A stretch of DNA of 64,000 nt, from NCBI RefSeq assembly GCF_030052815.1, contig NC_079496.1:8067278-8131277 (forward strand), written 5' to 3'. The stretch is from Hevea brasiliensis. Lineage: Eukaryota > Streptophyta > Magnoliopsida > Malpighiales > Euphorbiaceae. Of the stretch, positions 49,730 through 61,955 are shown one piece after another. The position numbers and the translations under genes are program-made. The notes beneath the pieces are model-generated. The model searched no databases. It saw only the letters and a program-made list of their open reading frames with translations, and had not been told where the DNA came from. The number at the start of each line of letters is the position of its first letter. Position 1 is the first letter of the stretch.

Positions 49730-49969
49730 TAGGGGTGGCCACGGTTCAGGAATCGCCGGTTCAAGTTCAATGAAATCATGAACCTGAACCAAACCGCTGT
49801 GGGACGGTTTGGAAGACGATTTTTGAACCACCGATTCTGGTTCGAGCCCTGGTTCAAAATGGTTTAAAGGATGGTTCGAAAAATGACAATTCAAGACTGT
49901 TTGAAAACGGTTTAGGGGCGGTTTAAGAGCAACTTAAAGGAAAAAATTAGAGGAAAATTTTATTGATTT

Positions 49970-52586
49970 TGTGACGACCCAACCTATGGGCCGGACCGGC
50001 ACTAGGACCTGGGCCAGCCTAAAGCTCCTGAGGCCCGTAGTAAGCCTAACTATTCACTTAACCCAACTCTAAGGCCCATTTGGGCCCAATTTCAAGAAAT
50101 CAACCGGACAGAGTCCGGCCGTAAAATGGACCTACCAACGGGGAGTTTTTGACTCACCCGACCTGTAAACACAATAAATACCCAATTGGGGAGCTCAGCT
50201 CACCCTCCATATACTCATCAGCATAAAAATAAATGGGAGGTCAGCTCCCTCATCCAATCCATCAACATGCATAGAATATAAGTTTACCGGTCCAAAATAA
50301 TAATTTAGTTTACAGACCCAAATCAAATAAACATTTCTAACATATGCGGAAATTATAAGATTTAATAAGTTTATACAAACATTAATAATCGACCTGCGAG
50401 GAAGAAAGCAGGTTAATCTCAAAAATATCCTCCTGTGGCCTGAAAAAATATTGAACAGGAGTGAGCGTTCGACTCAGAGAGTAAAATATCAATTTTAACC
50501 ATAATCTCTATAACTATCTAAAACTAATGCATCCCGTAGAGTGAAATGCAACATCAACAACATTTTCACATCATAACATCAAAAAGGTAATTTGGAGCAC
50601 TCACGCACCCTGTAGCATCAATCATAATATATGGGAACTGATCCCCTATACAGCTCTCTTAAATCCAACCTGGTGCCAACGAAGAACTCAAGCCGGACTT
50701 TCGCTTAATAAACCAAATCGAGGGTCCCAGCGAAGAACTCAAGCCGTGACTACCCCTCGAAGGATCGGGTCCCAGCGAAGAACTCAAGCCGTGACTACCC
50801 GTCCTATCCATAGTCCACACCACATCACACGCACGCCAACGCACGCACACTGCTCCAAATTACCACAACAACATCCATGGCACTTTAACAGTTATCAATG
50901 CAACATAAATCGTGCCTAGAGTTTAATTACATAAATATATGCATATAAGTGATGCATGGGCATACTTGAACATATAATAATAGTGAAATTACAATTAAAA
51001 TTAATATTTTACTCATAGACTTGACGATGGTCACTGAGGCGGCTGAGCGGAGGAAGAAGGCTGTTCCGGCTCACCTGACAATTTTATTACAATCATTTAA
51101 TAAATTTAACTCAATACAAACAAAGAAAAAGACCAATACGTCCTAAGTCGTGCCGAAAATCCGGCAGAGTCTCTCCTATACCTAGGACCTACCCAACCTG
51201 CAAAAGGGCTCAAAACACACTTCTATATTCACAATCCATATGTCCACAACTCAATCACATCACACAGCCTCTCCTGGGCCCACCAAATCAATCATCCATC
51301 ACAACATGTAAAATTTCAATTTAGTCTCTATAATTGACCATTTTTGCAAAAATTACCCAAATAAGCTCTAAAAATTCTAAAACTTTGCCCCGCGGTCCTT
51401 AGCAATATTACTAGACTATTGCAAAAAGAATCATAATTTTCTAAGCTACCACGAATATTTTATAGATTTTTAATCCTATTTAAGCACTAGAAAATTACGA
51501 AAAAGCAAGGTTCGGGTTTACCTTTGCCGATTCTGACTTTGGGGACGCGCTCGGGACGTCTGACAATGGGAGGATAGCCAAAACCTCGATTCAATTCGGA
51601 GACTTTTCCGGTAACGGGTCTGTCTGGCCGGAAATTCACAAACCCGGACAACTGTCGAATTTCCGCGAATTGAGGATACCTACACGAAGCCCATAACACA
51701 GGGGTTAGTACATAAATTTTTTAGAATTTTCTAAGCTCATTTAATGCTCGGAAAAACACTGCGAAGTTCCGTGAGACCCACCGAAAAACGGTGTCAGAAA
51801 ATTTTGAAATTTATATCCCCCCGAAGCTCTCGACGTGTGGAGCGCTCTGGTACTCTCGGTTTTCTCGTGGGATTCACGGTTTTCGAGAAATCTAGCCCAA
51901 AAGTCGAAATGGGCTAAAAACTTCCCGAGCAAAAATTGGACAAACCGCTCGATGGATTTTGGCATTCTTGGTGTCTATGGAAAGCTCTCGTCGAGTAGAT
52001 GATTTTAGACACAAGACCCGGTCCAATTGGTGGCCGGGGAAGCCGAAACGCCGCGCACGCGAGGGAGGGAGTTCGCGCGCGTTTTTCGGCCGCTTAGCGC
52101 ACACTGGCCGGGAGTTCGAGAGGCGCCGGCCTACTGGGTGGCAGGAGGAGGTGGCTGGCAGGCGGCAGGGGCAGGAGGAGAGAGAAAAGAGAGAGAGAAG
52201 GAAGAGAGGTCGACGCGCGCGGGGAAGGAAAGAAGAAAAAGGAAAAGGCCGGTCAGATTCGACCGGTCCGATCCGGTCGGGTTCGATTCAGACGGTCCGA
52301 TTCAAAATACAAAATTTTAAATTTTTACTCTGCCTCGGGACCGAAAACGAGGTCCAAAAATTTCAAAAAAAATTTCAGAAAACTCAGAAAAATACGTAGA
52401 CTCCAAATATATTTTTAGTTTTACCACGTGGTCTTTAAATTAATTTTTAAAAATCATCAAAGTTTATATTTTTAGAAAATCGAACCCGATTTTTAAAATC
52501 CGAAAAATCTCAAAAAAATTCTTAAAATTTAAATAAAATTAAAATACAAAAAATGCTCATAAAATTTAAAATTTTGGGGTGTTACA
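49970..52586. mobile_element. Solo LTR (gypsy-like), 2.6 kb
   Basis: Begins TGTGACGACCCAACC and ends GGGGTGTTACA, so it has TG...CA borders. It is flanked by a perfect 5-base duplication GATTT at 49965-49969 and 52587-52591. It is markedly GC-richer than its surroundings. No gag-pol is present and only one LTR is seen, so recombination between two LTRs is the simplest origin. Class is inferred from size and style. Frames inside (for example 51959-52399) show no protein family and are treated as chance. Confidence 0.8.
50672..50808. repeat. Three tandem copies of a roughly 48-bp unit inside the solo LTR
   Basis: GAAGAACTCAAGCCG occurs at 50681, 50732 and 50777. The last two also share GGGTCCCAGC before it and TGACTACCC after it. 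Confidence 0.85.
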
Positions 52587-52827
52587 GATTTAGAATTTAA
52601 GTTATTTGAAAAAATATTTTAATTTTTCTTAGAAATATTTCAATCAAAATAAAATAAGAAAAATAAGAATAAAAATAACTTATTTTTAAGAAAAATTTAA
52701 TAAGCAAAGACTTAAACTTATTAAAAAAACTAGAGATAAAATTAATTTAAAAAAAAATAGAAAAATGTACATGAACTTAATTTTGCCTATGCATCCCTTT
52801 AGGACTTAGAGGAATCAAAATTTTCAG

Positions 52828-53100
52828 TTATAAATTGAGAGAAGGAGATTGAGGTGGTTTGGTCATGTGAAGCATAGACATAGGAAAACTCCAATTAGAC
52901 AAGTAGAGCATATTGGGTTGAGGATATAATGAAAATAATAGGTAGACCTAAACTGACTTGGAGTAGAATAGTACAATATGACCTAGAAGCATTACACATT
53001 TTCGAGGATTTAACCCAAAATCGTTTAGAGTGGAGAAAGAGAATCCATATAGCCGACCCCAATAAATTTTTGGAATAAAAGCTTAGTTGAATTGAGTATT
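52828..53100 (+). pseudogene. RTE-type LINE 3' end fragment
   Basis: Broken plus-strand reading contains WFGHV-like, TPIRQVEHI, GRPKLTWSR, DLEAL, RLEWRKRIHIADPNKF. This is the C-terminal tail of plant RTE/L1-like reverse transcriptase open frames (usual pattern GRPK-TW...DL...W-RRIHVADP). Stops and a frameshift near 52900-52935 kill it. It ends in TTAGTTGAATTGAG, a typical RTE-style 3' end, and lies inside the hAT-like element. Confidence 0.7.
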
Positions 53101-53673
53101 ATTTGCCATTTTTAAAAAAATTATATAATAATTGATAATTAAAAAAATAAAAGAAAAAAAAAATCAAAATAGAGGGTATTGAAAATTTTATTGAAGATAT
53201 AAAATAATAGCAGAGTAATTGAGATAGTATTAAAAATTTCAGTGAGTATAAAAATAATAAAGTAGGGGAATTGTGAAAGTACTGAGAATTAAAAGGAGTG
53301 TAGAAAATAATTATTTAGAAAATTCGAGAGAAATTGAAAGAGTATTAAGAATTAAAGAGAGTGTAGAGAATAATTGTGTAGAGAATTAATGATATATATA
53401 TATAAATGAATTAGGAGTAGAGTGAAGTGTTTATTAAATTTTTTTATATTTAAATCACCGGTTTGGTCCGATTCAAAATCGTCGGTTTAATCCGGTTCGA
53501 AACAGTCGGTTCACGGTTTTTAAAAATTATGAACCTGAACCAAACTGTAGAAGGACGATTTCGATCCGGTTTGAAGCGGTTCCGATTTTAATCGGTTTCG
53601 GTCTGATTTTGACTGAACCAATTTCAGCTCGATTCTGATTCGAAACTGGACCGTAACCACCCCTAGTAGTGGG

Positions 53674-54628
53674 GAAGGTGGATAAGCAAGGCTAGGGAGA
53701 AGCTGGGAGGTGCTGTGACAGGAGATAGTGGCAGGGGAGAGAGAAATGGCAAGAAAAAATTGAGAGAACTCAGAGGAGAGAGGAATGCCTTTGGTGGATG
53801 AGAGAGATACTTTATTTTACTTGTATAGTGTTAAAAATAAAAGTGCAATAAAGTCAATAAATTTTATGTTACAAATTAAAATTTAAGACTTAAGCATAAT
53901 TAATTAATACGAGTATGCTAGCTATTAAAGATTCAAGATTTGATCACATGGCTTTCAACCGTGTTATAAATTATTGAATGGCTGCTAGGCTCGATGTTCT
54001 TTAGCACACCACCTGTTTGTTGTTTGGACTTGTGGATCTCAAGCATCATGAAAGTAAAAAAAATAAAAAATTCGCCCTTTTTTCTGTTCTAGTTCAAACC
54101 CTAGCTCAATTGTACTATGCTTCTAGTCAAAGTTCAAACACTTGCATCCCACAGATACCCAGATTGATTCCTTTGCATTCATATCCTCTAGGGAATATTT
54201 CTTTTTCCCTTTTGAAAATTGTTTGTTTAAACCAATTTTGTTCTCATTCTCTTCGAATATTTTTAAAAAATAATACAAGCCAAATTCACCACTTCAATTA
54301 AAATTACTTTTTTACTTCTCAATTATCAGTTTGCCAATTGGATTTTGTAGTCTTGCTGTGGAGAGAGCAAAAAGATGCCGCCTCCCCTCAGGCCTCATCT
54401 CTCATACTCTGCCCATCTACAGAGAGGTAGGCCATCCAGAGAAAAAGTACATCCCAAAACCACAAAACCAGAACCAATACCCAAAAACAAACTCTTTTTT
54501 TGAGCACATTAAGGCACTCCAAACTCAACCCTTCAAGCTTTCCTTAGTTTTAGCCAAAATCCACTTCTCAAATCCTTCAAAAAACTTTCAAAACTGTCAT
54601 GATTTGATCTATCAACGCCTGTACCCAA
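53674..54628. other. Spacer and PDLP upstream region
   Basis: Purine-rich patch at 53680-53800, AT-rich to 54000, then more balanced sequence to the PDLP start that probably includes its promoter and 5'UTR. The open frame at 54331-54711 has no recognisable family and is not called. Confidence 0.5.
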
Positions 54629-55948
54629 ATGGGTTTTCCCTCAAAACCCTTTTCTCTCCTCCTTTGTCTCTCTCTTTTTCTCTTTGCCAATCCAGCTCAA
54701 TCTGCCACTGATTACAACACTTTGGTGTATAAGGGCTGTGCAAAACAGACTTTTCAAGATCCAACTGGTGTATACTCACAAGCCCTCTCTGCTCTCTTTG
54801 GTTCTTTAGTTTCCCAGTCAACTAAAACCAAGTTCTTTAAAACCACCACTGGGACTGGCCAAACCACAATCACCGGTCTCTTTCAATGTAGAGGAGACCT
54901 TAGTACTGGTGACTGCTACAAGTGTGTCAGTGGATTGCCAGTGTTGACCGACAAACTCTGTGGCAAAACCATAGCTGCAAGAGTCCAGCTTTTTGGGTGC
55001 TACATTTTGTATGAGGTTTCTGGGTTTACTCAGGTTTCAGGTATGGAAATGTTGTTCAAGACTTGTGGAGCTACAAATATAGCAGGAAGTGGGTTTGAAG
55101 AGAGAAGGGATACTGCCTTTTCAGTAATGGAAAATGGTGTGGTTAGTGGCCATGGGTTCTATACTACCAGCTATCAATCTATGTATGTTTTAGGCCAATG
55201 TGAAGGTGATGTGGGGGATTCAGATTGTGGAGTGTGCGTGAAAAATGCTGCGCAGAGAGCTCAGGTTGAATGTGGGAACGCTATTTCAGGACAAATCTAT
55301 CTGCACAAGTGCTTTATTAGCTACAGTTATTACCCAAATGGGGTCCCCAGGAGATCATCATCATCATCATCTTCTTCATCTTCATCTTTATCAGGTAAAG
55401 TGGAAGATTTGTTTATTTATTGAAATCTAGAATCTAGGGCTGAAAGAAAAGTTTTCAGATTTTTATTCATTTGTTTATCATTTTGTATAATAAAGCTTGT
55501 TGGGTGGTTGAATTATTTTCCTATTTGTTTTCTATTTCACCTTAGAAGAGACCATATCTAATAAATCTGTGGGCATCTTTCTCTCAATAGAGATTAATTG
55601 GCTTGATTATATTTTGTGTAAAGAAAGATTAGTGGTTTGTCATTATGTTTGACATGATTTAATTAGACTAAGCATATATCTATTTCATATTGTTAACAAG
55701 GAATGTATTTGGTGGATGTGGGGACAGGGCAAAATACAGGAAAGACAGTGGCTATTATATTAGGAGGGGCAGCCGGAGTAGGGTTCCTGGTTATATGCTT
55801 GTTGTTTACAAGAGGTTTAATGAAGAAACATGATGGTATGCATTTACTACATGAGATTGAATCTTATCCTCCTTGTTCATAGTTTAATATCTCTTTTGTT
55901 TTCTAAGGCTGAAATGGTTGGATTGTGTTATTTTGTGCAGATTTTTGA
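54629..55948 (+). CDS. Plasmodesmata-located protein-like DUF26 receptor-like protein
   Basis: Three exons (54629-55394, 55728-55835, 55941-55948) give 293 residues, the usual PDLP length. A signal peptide (MGFPSKPFSLLLCLSLFLFA) is followed by two DUF26 domains, each with the C-x8-C-x2-C motif: CRGDLSTGDCYKC and CEGDVGDSDCGVC. A Ser-rich linker leads to one membrane helix (VAIILGGAAGVGFLVICLLF) and a short basic tail, GLMKKHDDF. There is no kinase, so it is not a CRK. PDLPs sit in the plasmodesmal membrane and control cell-to-cell flow through callose. The last exon codes only the end of one codon, Phe and the stop. Arabidopsis PDLP2/PDLP3 are the likely counterparts, given the neighbouring PRP19. 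Confidence 0.93.
55357..55390 (+). repeat. Coding TCA/TCT serine repeat
   Basis: Repeating TCA/TCT codons encode about 12 consecutive Ser residues just before the PDLP membrane segment. Its length may vary. Confidence 0.85.
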
Positions 55949-57470
55949 GAGCAAGAGATGAACCTTCAAAAACGCAAACATCGCTTTTTTTGGAGTTTGG
56001 ATTCTTCCTACATTTCCATTTCTTTTCCAAAGCAAAAGTTTGGGTTCAAATTTTGGTGGAGAAATGTAGTTAAGGATGGTAAATCTGGGGTCTTTATTAA
56101 ATCTTCGTGGGAGAGTTTATTGGGAAGGCAAGCAAATTATTGCATGAATTTTTTGTGTGTTATTATATATATAAATATATTTCGACAGAGGTGAAAAGGA
56201 TGTTAGAATGAATGTTTGCCATCGGATGAATTACAAAGAAGGTTTGAAATGAAGTAATTAATGGGGTTGGCTTTTTTTTTTTTTTTTTTTTTTCCTCTAT
56301 GGCCATGTACATGTGGATGTTTGTCTTTTTTTTTTTTTTTTTTTGGTTTCTCTAGACTCATGATTCTCTATTTCTTCACTGTTTTATGCTTTTCAGAAAG
56401 TTGTAACTTGTTGTAACTTGTCTCTTTGAAAAGCAGTGACATCTTTCTCTTTCCACACAAAAGCACAGTTAATTAAGAGAACCTATTTTTCTATTTTATT
56501 GCTTGGATTTACTATGATACTTGAGTATAAATCCTCACTTGAGTATGGCTCGAGGTTGGTAATTATAACATTTATAGGCTTCTTGATGCAGGTTCTCGGC
56601 CCGGTTGTGATATTTCATATTTGGAAGAAACAGTAGCCATAGATTCACAGCTCTTACACCCACCAAATCCCCATTCCCCCAAGCTCGATGAGAAGCTGCT
56701 ATTTAGGGGCTAGAGCTTTTGTACACTCCAAGCCTTCAGTGGGTGCCGAACTCTTTAATCATTAAATTTTTCATATGGGTTGAAACATGGTAGAAATTAT
56801 ACAAAAGAACACAAACATCCACTTAATTTATGAGAGAACTGGTTTGGTTGGATTCAGTTCGGTTTTTCTCAGTTTGGGATTATTGTCAGCGGCAAGAATG
56901 AATCCGCAGCCATCTTGAAAGCCAAGCCTGTCGCACCGTCGATCATATCCAGTGCACTGCACATGAGCCCATCGACACTTGCAATACAAATACCTTTCAA
57001 CCCCTTAAACCAACAAGATAATCTTGTCTTCGCCTAAATAAAAGTTTGAAGCTTTTAAATTATTTATATGTTCATGAGGAGTGGTCGCCCATGAACAATG
57101 TTGGATCTCAACAGATGGCAATAGCAGTCCCCATGACTTCGGAGGACACTTTGCATTATCCAATAAAAATGTAAAATTGCATAAACAGGATTTAAAGCAA
57201 AACCATAATCAGAAACACGACTTCAATCCTCAAATGAACTTAAAGCAATTAGATCAAAGCAAACGGAAGGCGGTGGAGATGAGATTGCAGAAAAATTAAA
57301 TTAAAAAATTTTTATCAAACAAAACAAACTAAAAATAGTGTTAAAAAGGATTGAAGCATACCACAGCTGGGCGCGAGAGATTGAAAGTTGTAGAAAGTTA
57401 TCATAAAGCTTCCATTGCATGGCATGGCAACAAAGCATCCAATAGAACCAAACACTGACCCGCGCATCCT
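55949..57470. other. PDLP 3' region and spacer
   Basis: Probable 3'UTR, then poly-T runs at about 56272-56294 and 56326-56344. Later short frames show no family features. No gene could be supported. Confidence 0.5.
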
Positions 57471-57472
57471 CC

Positions 57473-59049
57473 GTGCATGCCCAAGCCATCATATCTCCTC
57501 GCACTGAGCTTTCCTTCTTCAACGGCTTAATCACTCTCTACGCCAACTCTATTATCCCCTTATCGTCTCCTACTCCCATCGTCTCTTCTGTCAACTCTCA
57601 TCTCCCAACGTCGTTTAACGGACATCCCTCATTTCTGTGCACACTCACTCCTTCCTCTCCACGCTCCGCCACCATTTTCTCCCCACCCAACGCACCCTCG
57701 CTTCCCTCTTCGAAGCCTGCACCAACCTCTCCTCTCTGTCTTTTGGCCTCGCTCTTCACTCCATGGCTTTCAACCTCTCCCTCAATACTCAACCCTTTCT
57801 TGGTTCTGGATTGATTAGCTTGGCGCTAAATATCGTTTGCCTCAGAACGCACGGAAGGTGTTCGATGAAATGGTTCTCTGAGATGAGGTTTGTGACGGTG
57901 CTTTGATTGTTGGCGGGCGCAGAATTCTAGACCGATAGATGCGTTGCCGGCGTTTGTTGAGATGAAGGGTTGTAATGTGGGGTCGACGATTTCTACTGTT
58001 TCTGGTGCTTTAAATGCAGCCTCGCAGATGGGGTCGTTGGAGCATTGTAGAGTGATTCATGGCACGCTGTTGTTGCGGGATTGTAGGGGAACGTGGTTGT
58101 AGGGAGTACCTTGATTGGTGGATATAGGAAAGCGCAGTTGTTGCGTGGGTTGAACATGGTGGGTTGGAATGCTATGATAGATGTTTATGCTCAACTGGGG
58201 GATAAGGGCGCCGTGCTTGGCATGTATAATGATATGCAGGCTAAAGGGCTCGTACCTGATAGGTTCACTCTTTTGGCTTTCTTAACGGCTTTCTGTGATG
58301 CTGGTTTGTTTCTTGAGAGTGAACACTGGCTTCGAAGGATGAGAGTGGAGTACAGGGTCGAACCACGTATTATAAATGCTTGGTGGGTGCAGTGGGGCAA
58401 GCGGGACGATTGGAGGAAGCAGAGCAGATTGCAGTGACAATGCCGTTTGAGCCAGATGCTGCAGTCTGGCGAACATTGTTATCGTCTCGTGCATATCATG
58501 GTGCAGCGGACAAGGCCTGTGAATGGCTAAGAGGCTATTGGAATTAGACCCTCATGATGACTTGGCTTATGCAATTATTGCGCATGTGTTATCGGCTAAA
58601 GGAAGGTGGGATGAAGTTACTGAATTGAGGAAAGCTAATGAAATATAGGAGGGTGAAGAAGAAACAAGGGAAGAGTTGGATTGAAGTGAAAGGAAAGGTT
58701 TATGTGTTTCTGGCAGAGGATAGGAGGCATGAGAGACAAGAAGAAATCAAGTTAGCTGAGTTGATGGAGAAGATAGACAAATTAGGACAAGTGCCGGTTT
58801 GGGATGAGATGTTGCTAGGGGTAATGGAGAAAAGGGAGGCCCTTTGGTATCCTCGCATCTGGTGTGGTTAGTGGAGTAGCCCCACCAGGGAAGGCATTGA
58901 GGATTGTGACAAACTCGAGGATTTGCAGGGATTGCCATAAGGCTTTTAAGTATTTCAGCAGAGTCGTGAAAAGAAAGATTATTGTTAGAGGAGTTGACAT
59001 ATACTATAGATTTTTGAATGGTAGCTGTACTTGTGGAGGAATTTGGTAA
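57473..59049 (+). pseudogene. PPR-DYW protein pseudogene
   Basis: Pieces of one PPR protein appear in order but in changing frames: HAQAIISPRTELSFFNGLIT (57477), LPTQRTLASLFEACTNLSSL (57665), ARKVFDEMV, FVEMKGCNVGSTISTVSGAL, VGWNAMIDVYAQLGDKGAVL (58160), GLVPDRFTLLAFLTAFCDAG, then the E/DYW end KKQGKSWIEVKGKVYVFLAE, ALRIVTNSRICRDCHKAFKY and NGSCTCGGIW plus stop at 59049. DYW-class PPRs edit C to U in organelle RNA; the deaminase zinc region is the CRDCH and CTC area. At least five frameshifts or stops and several missing repeats make it non-functional, and the DYW end reads GIW. Protein similarity stays high, so loss looks fairly recent. Confidence 0.88.
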
Positions 59050-59324
59050 CTAATTGAAAGGAGTCCTCCTTCATAATACCCGATATGACACAGAATACAC
59101 TCCCCTTCAATAAGTTACTATTCCTTTTTAATACAATCCAATGCGGCAACGATGAAGTTGCTAATGGGATGCGAAGGTGCACATTTGGACAAGTAAATTT
59201 TCTGTTTGACAGTTAAAAATCAAAGCTCTTGTTTAGATGGGTTAAAAATCACTAATTAATTTTTTACATGTGTTTCTTTTCCTCTGCACTTAAAAAAACA
59301 AAATCAAAGATTTCCTTTATACAG

Positions 59325-60333
59325 AACGAATAATGGGCGAGGATGTTTATTTGGTTGGTGATGACTCATGAATAATGGGTTGCTTACGAATCAAGAGGCA
59401 TTTCAGCTCTTCATCCATATGCTTCATTTGTATGTGTGCGGAGGAATCTATCATGCATGTCCCAAGGGATTGTCCTGTGGCGATGCAACTTCGTAGATTT
59501 TCGCAACCTACTTTGGAATGATTGTGTTTTGTAACTCAGGGGCTACGGTTAATGATTGGATTTTACTAAACTTGGAGCTGAGTTGGATTGACAGTTTTGA
59601 TTTACCTTTGGTCCTCGTTCGGAGAGGGTTGCTGGCTTCTTTAGAAGAGAAGTAATGAGGCCATTTTCGCTGCTGGTTACAAGAGTGTCGACGTTTTATT
59701 TCAGGAAATCTTGTCCCAGACTCCCATGCCAAAGCTTTTAATGAGGTGATGTCGTGCATGGCGACAACAGGCAGTAGTAGTACTCGAGAAAAAATTTTCG
59801 TTGGGTCCTGTTCAGTGGTACAAAGTTAAAATTGATAGGGTCTTTTAATTCTGTCTCAGGGAGAGCTTATGGTGGTGGGTTGGTCGGGGATAGCGCAGCC
59901 GGGTGGATAAGTGGTTTGTAGCTAATCTTGGTAGTTGCTTGATCATGAAGGCCGAACTGTGGGCTTTGTTTCAGGAAACTTGCTAAAGAGTTGGGGTTGC
60001 GTACAGTTATTGTAGAGTGTGATAATGAAGGGAAGTCTCCATGGCAAAGGGTGCTACGGTTCCTTCGGGTAGTTGCTTGTCCCTTGTTGCTTCAGTCCGT
60101 GGTCTCTTGCAGTCGGCTTGGGAAGTGCAGGTGCTCCTTGTTTATGGAGAAGCAAATTCTTCAGCAGACATTGGCTAGTCATGTTAGGAACTTTGGGTTG
60201 GGCTATCATATTCTTCAAGTTCCTCCTTTGGATTTACTGCCTTGGTTAATCCACGAAAAGGTGGGAGTTGGGATTTACCCGTAGTTCGTCTTTGTTTTTG
60301 CTTTTGTGAGCTTTGCTCCTCCTTTGTTACCAA

Positions 60334-60420
<87 letters not shown>
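59325..60420 (+). pseudogene. 5'-truncated L1 LINE relic
   Basis: The piece at 59375-59520 reads as the zinc-binding zf-RVT end of a plant L1 ORF2 (SIMHVPRDCPVAMQLRRFSQ). From about 59795 an RNase H domain follows in broken frames: FVANLGSCLIMKAELWALFQ, then LGLRTVIVECDNEGKSPWQR, and ASHVRNFGLGYHILQVPPLD. The end TCCTCCTTTGTTACC runs into (AATA)n and (TA)n at 60331-60418, as an L1 tail would. Frameshifts and stops are frequent. The endonuclease and reverse transcriptase are absent, so it is 5'-truncated. Confidence 0.8.
60331..60418. repeat. (AATA)n-(TA)n tail of the LINE
   Basis: About 8 AAAT units followed by a long TA run, directly after the LINE 3' end. Confidence 0.95.
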
Positions 60421-60422
<2 letters not shown>

Positions 60423-60424
60423 AA

Positions 60425-61955
60425 AAAGAAAGACAGACAGTGCATATTCTTATCCGAATAAAATGTGAATAATCTTTTTATTTGAGTTTGAAAAAGAAAA
60501 GATAAAAGTGTTAGTATTACCAAATATTAAAGTAGTTTTACTAGTGTATTCCCATTTTGTATTGTTAATAATAAAGGGCAATGGAAGAGAATGAAAGAGT
60601 CGATAATATTTATTGTGGTGCCAGGTGCACATTGTTGGTTTCTTTTTTACCCCCCATGCTACATCATCTCTTGGCTACTCATGCGATGGTGTGGTTTTTG
60701 AATAACTGAATCACATGACTAACATGAACAATTGCAGGAGATGAATATTTGAAACATGTATTAAGCAATATTTTAATGGTTTTGATCGCAGAAAAAGCAA
60801 AGACTAAGAGTGGGTTTTCCCCAACATAATCAAAATCTCACTGAAGGGCTTACTCTTGATAACGACCAAGCCATTAGCACATAACAAGCTTACAAGCAAC
60901 CACCAAAGCTTGTAATTGAAAGTAGAAACAATGGGTTTTCCCCTTTTGTGGAAAGCCAAGATACAAGCAAAGAAACTTCAGAAAACAGAGCATTTCCACC
61001 ACCCTTAGCTAATCTATAAAGTGCCTCCAATTAGAATTTGTCAAAACCTAATACCAATTGAACTCCAATAACACACTGGGAAGCTGCCAAAACCTGATAC
61101 ACGTTGAAAGCCATACCACACCATCAAAGCTATTCATGATTTGAACCTGTGAGCCATATTGGTTATCATTGGAAGGTCATAGAGAGTTGCACCAACTCTT
61201 CCCCTCATGGACAATGCACAAGTAGACAATGAAAAACATTGGAACCAAACTAGTAGAACAAAGGCATAAATCAAGATCAGAACCTTTGATCAAGCATCAT
61301 TCACAAACGAAAAAAGCATCAGATATATCACTGTTTTGACTTTTCGAAATGGAAATGCATCTTGCAACCACAACATGGTGAGTAAGCTGAAAAAAGTTTA
61401 AGTGATACAAATCAGAAGTTTTCCCCAAAATTCATTAACATGGGAAAGGCTATTCCTGCATCAAAAAATTAGGCGCCCAACCAAGTGTAGACGTCACACT
61501 GAACCTAGTGGATTAGAGTAGAAGAAGTGAAGGCAAAATGGACTCCATTCCTGACAGGCAAATGCAGTTCTCTAATCCAAAGTGACAATGCTTATTATTA
61601 CTGAAGATGACTTGGAGATCAATTTAGAACCCAAATTTCAGCCTCATGTGTGTTTATCCAGATATAAATCGATTTGGGTATATACCCATAACATTTCGAG
61701 TGAATTAGCTTATGTTTCTAATTCAGCACCAAATTTATTAAACTTTTTTTATTCTACTAATTTCCCTGCAACAAATTGCATATCAAGAACAGCATAAACA
61801 ATACTAAAATCTAAGATTAATCCTCAAGTTTCCTGTGAAAAACCCCACATTCATCATCCAGTAATTAAAAAAAAAAAAAAAAAAAAACTAAATCACTAGT
61901 TCACTATCACCAAATATTTTTACTTGAACAGACCCAATCGGGGGAAAAAAAAGCA
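60425..61955. other. Spacer downstream of TOM9
   Basis: Balanced to AT-rich sequence with no readable family. The right end, with a poly-A run at about 61866-61887, probably belongs to the TOM9 3'UTR. Nothing else was seen. Confidence 0.5.

Larger units (their letters stand above)
49730..53665. mobile_element. hAT-like element interrupted by an LTR and a LINE
   Basis: The outer ends TAGGGGTGGCCACGGTTCAG and (complement) TAGGGGTGGTTACGGTCCAG are near-perfect terminal inverted repeats. The 8-base flanks GGAGTGGG (49722-49729) and GTAGTGGG (53666-53673) differ at one base, as expected for hAT insertion. Subterminal CGGTTC/GAACCG words are dense at both ends. Removing the nested 2,617-base LTR and its 5-base duplication leaves about 1.3 kb. 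No transposase is readable, so it is non-autonomous. Confidence 0.8.

Noticed and set aside
51959..52399. Open frames of 146 and 97 codons in the GC-rich block
   Set aside because: They overlap each other in different frames inside the solo LTR, are Arg/Gly-rich by base composition, and match no family I know.
54331..54711. 126-codon frame before the PDLP gene
   Set aside because: It overlaps the PDLP start in another frame, lacks any domain, and lies in a likely promoter/leader.
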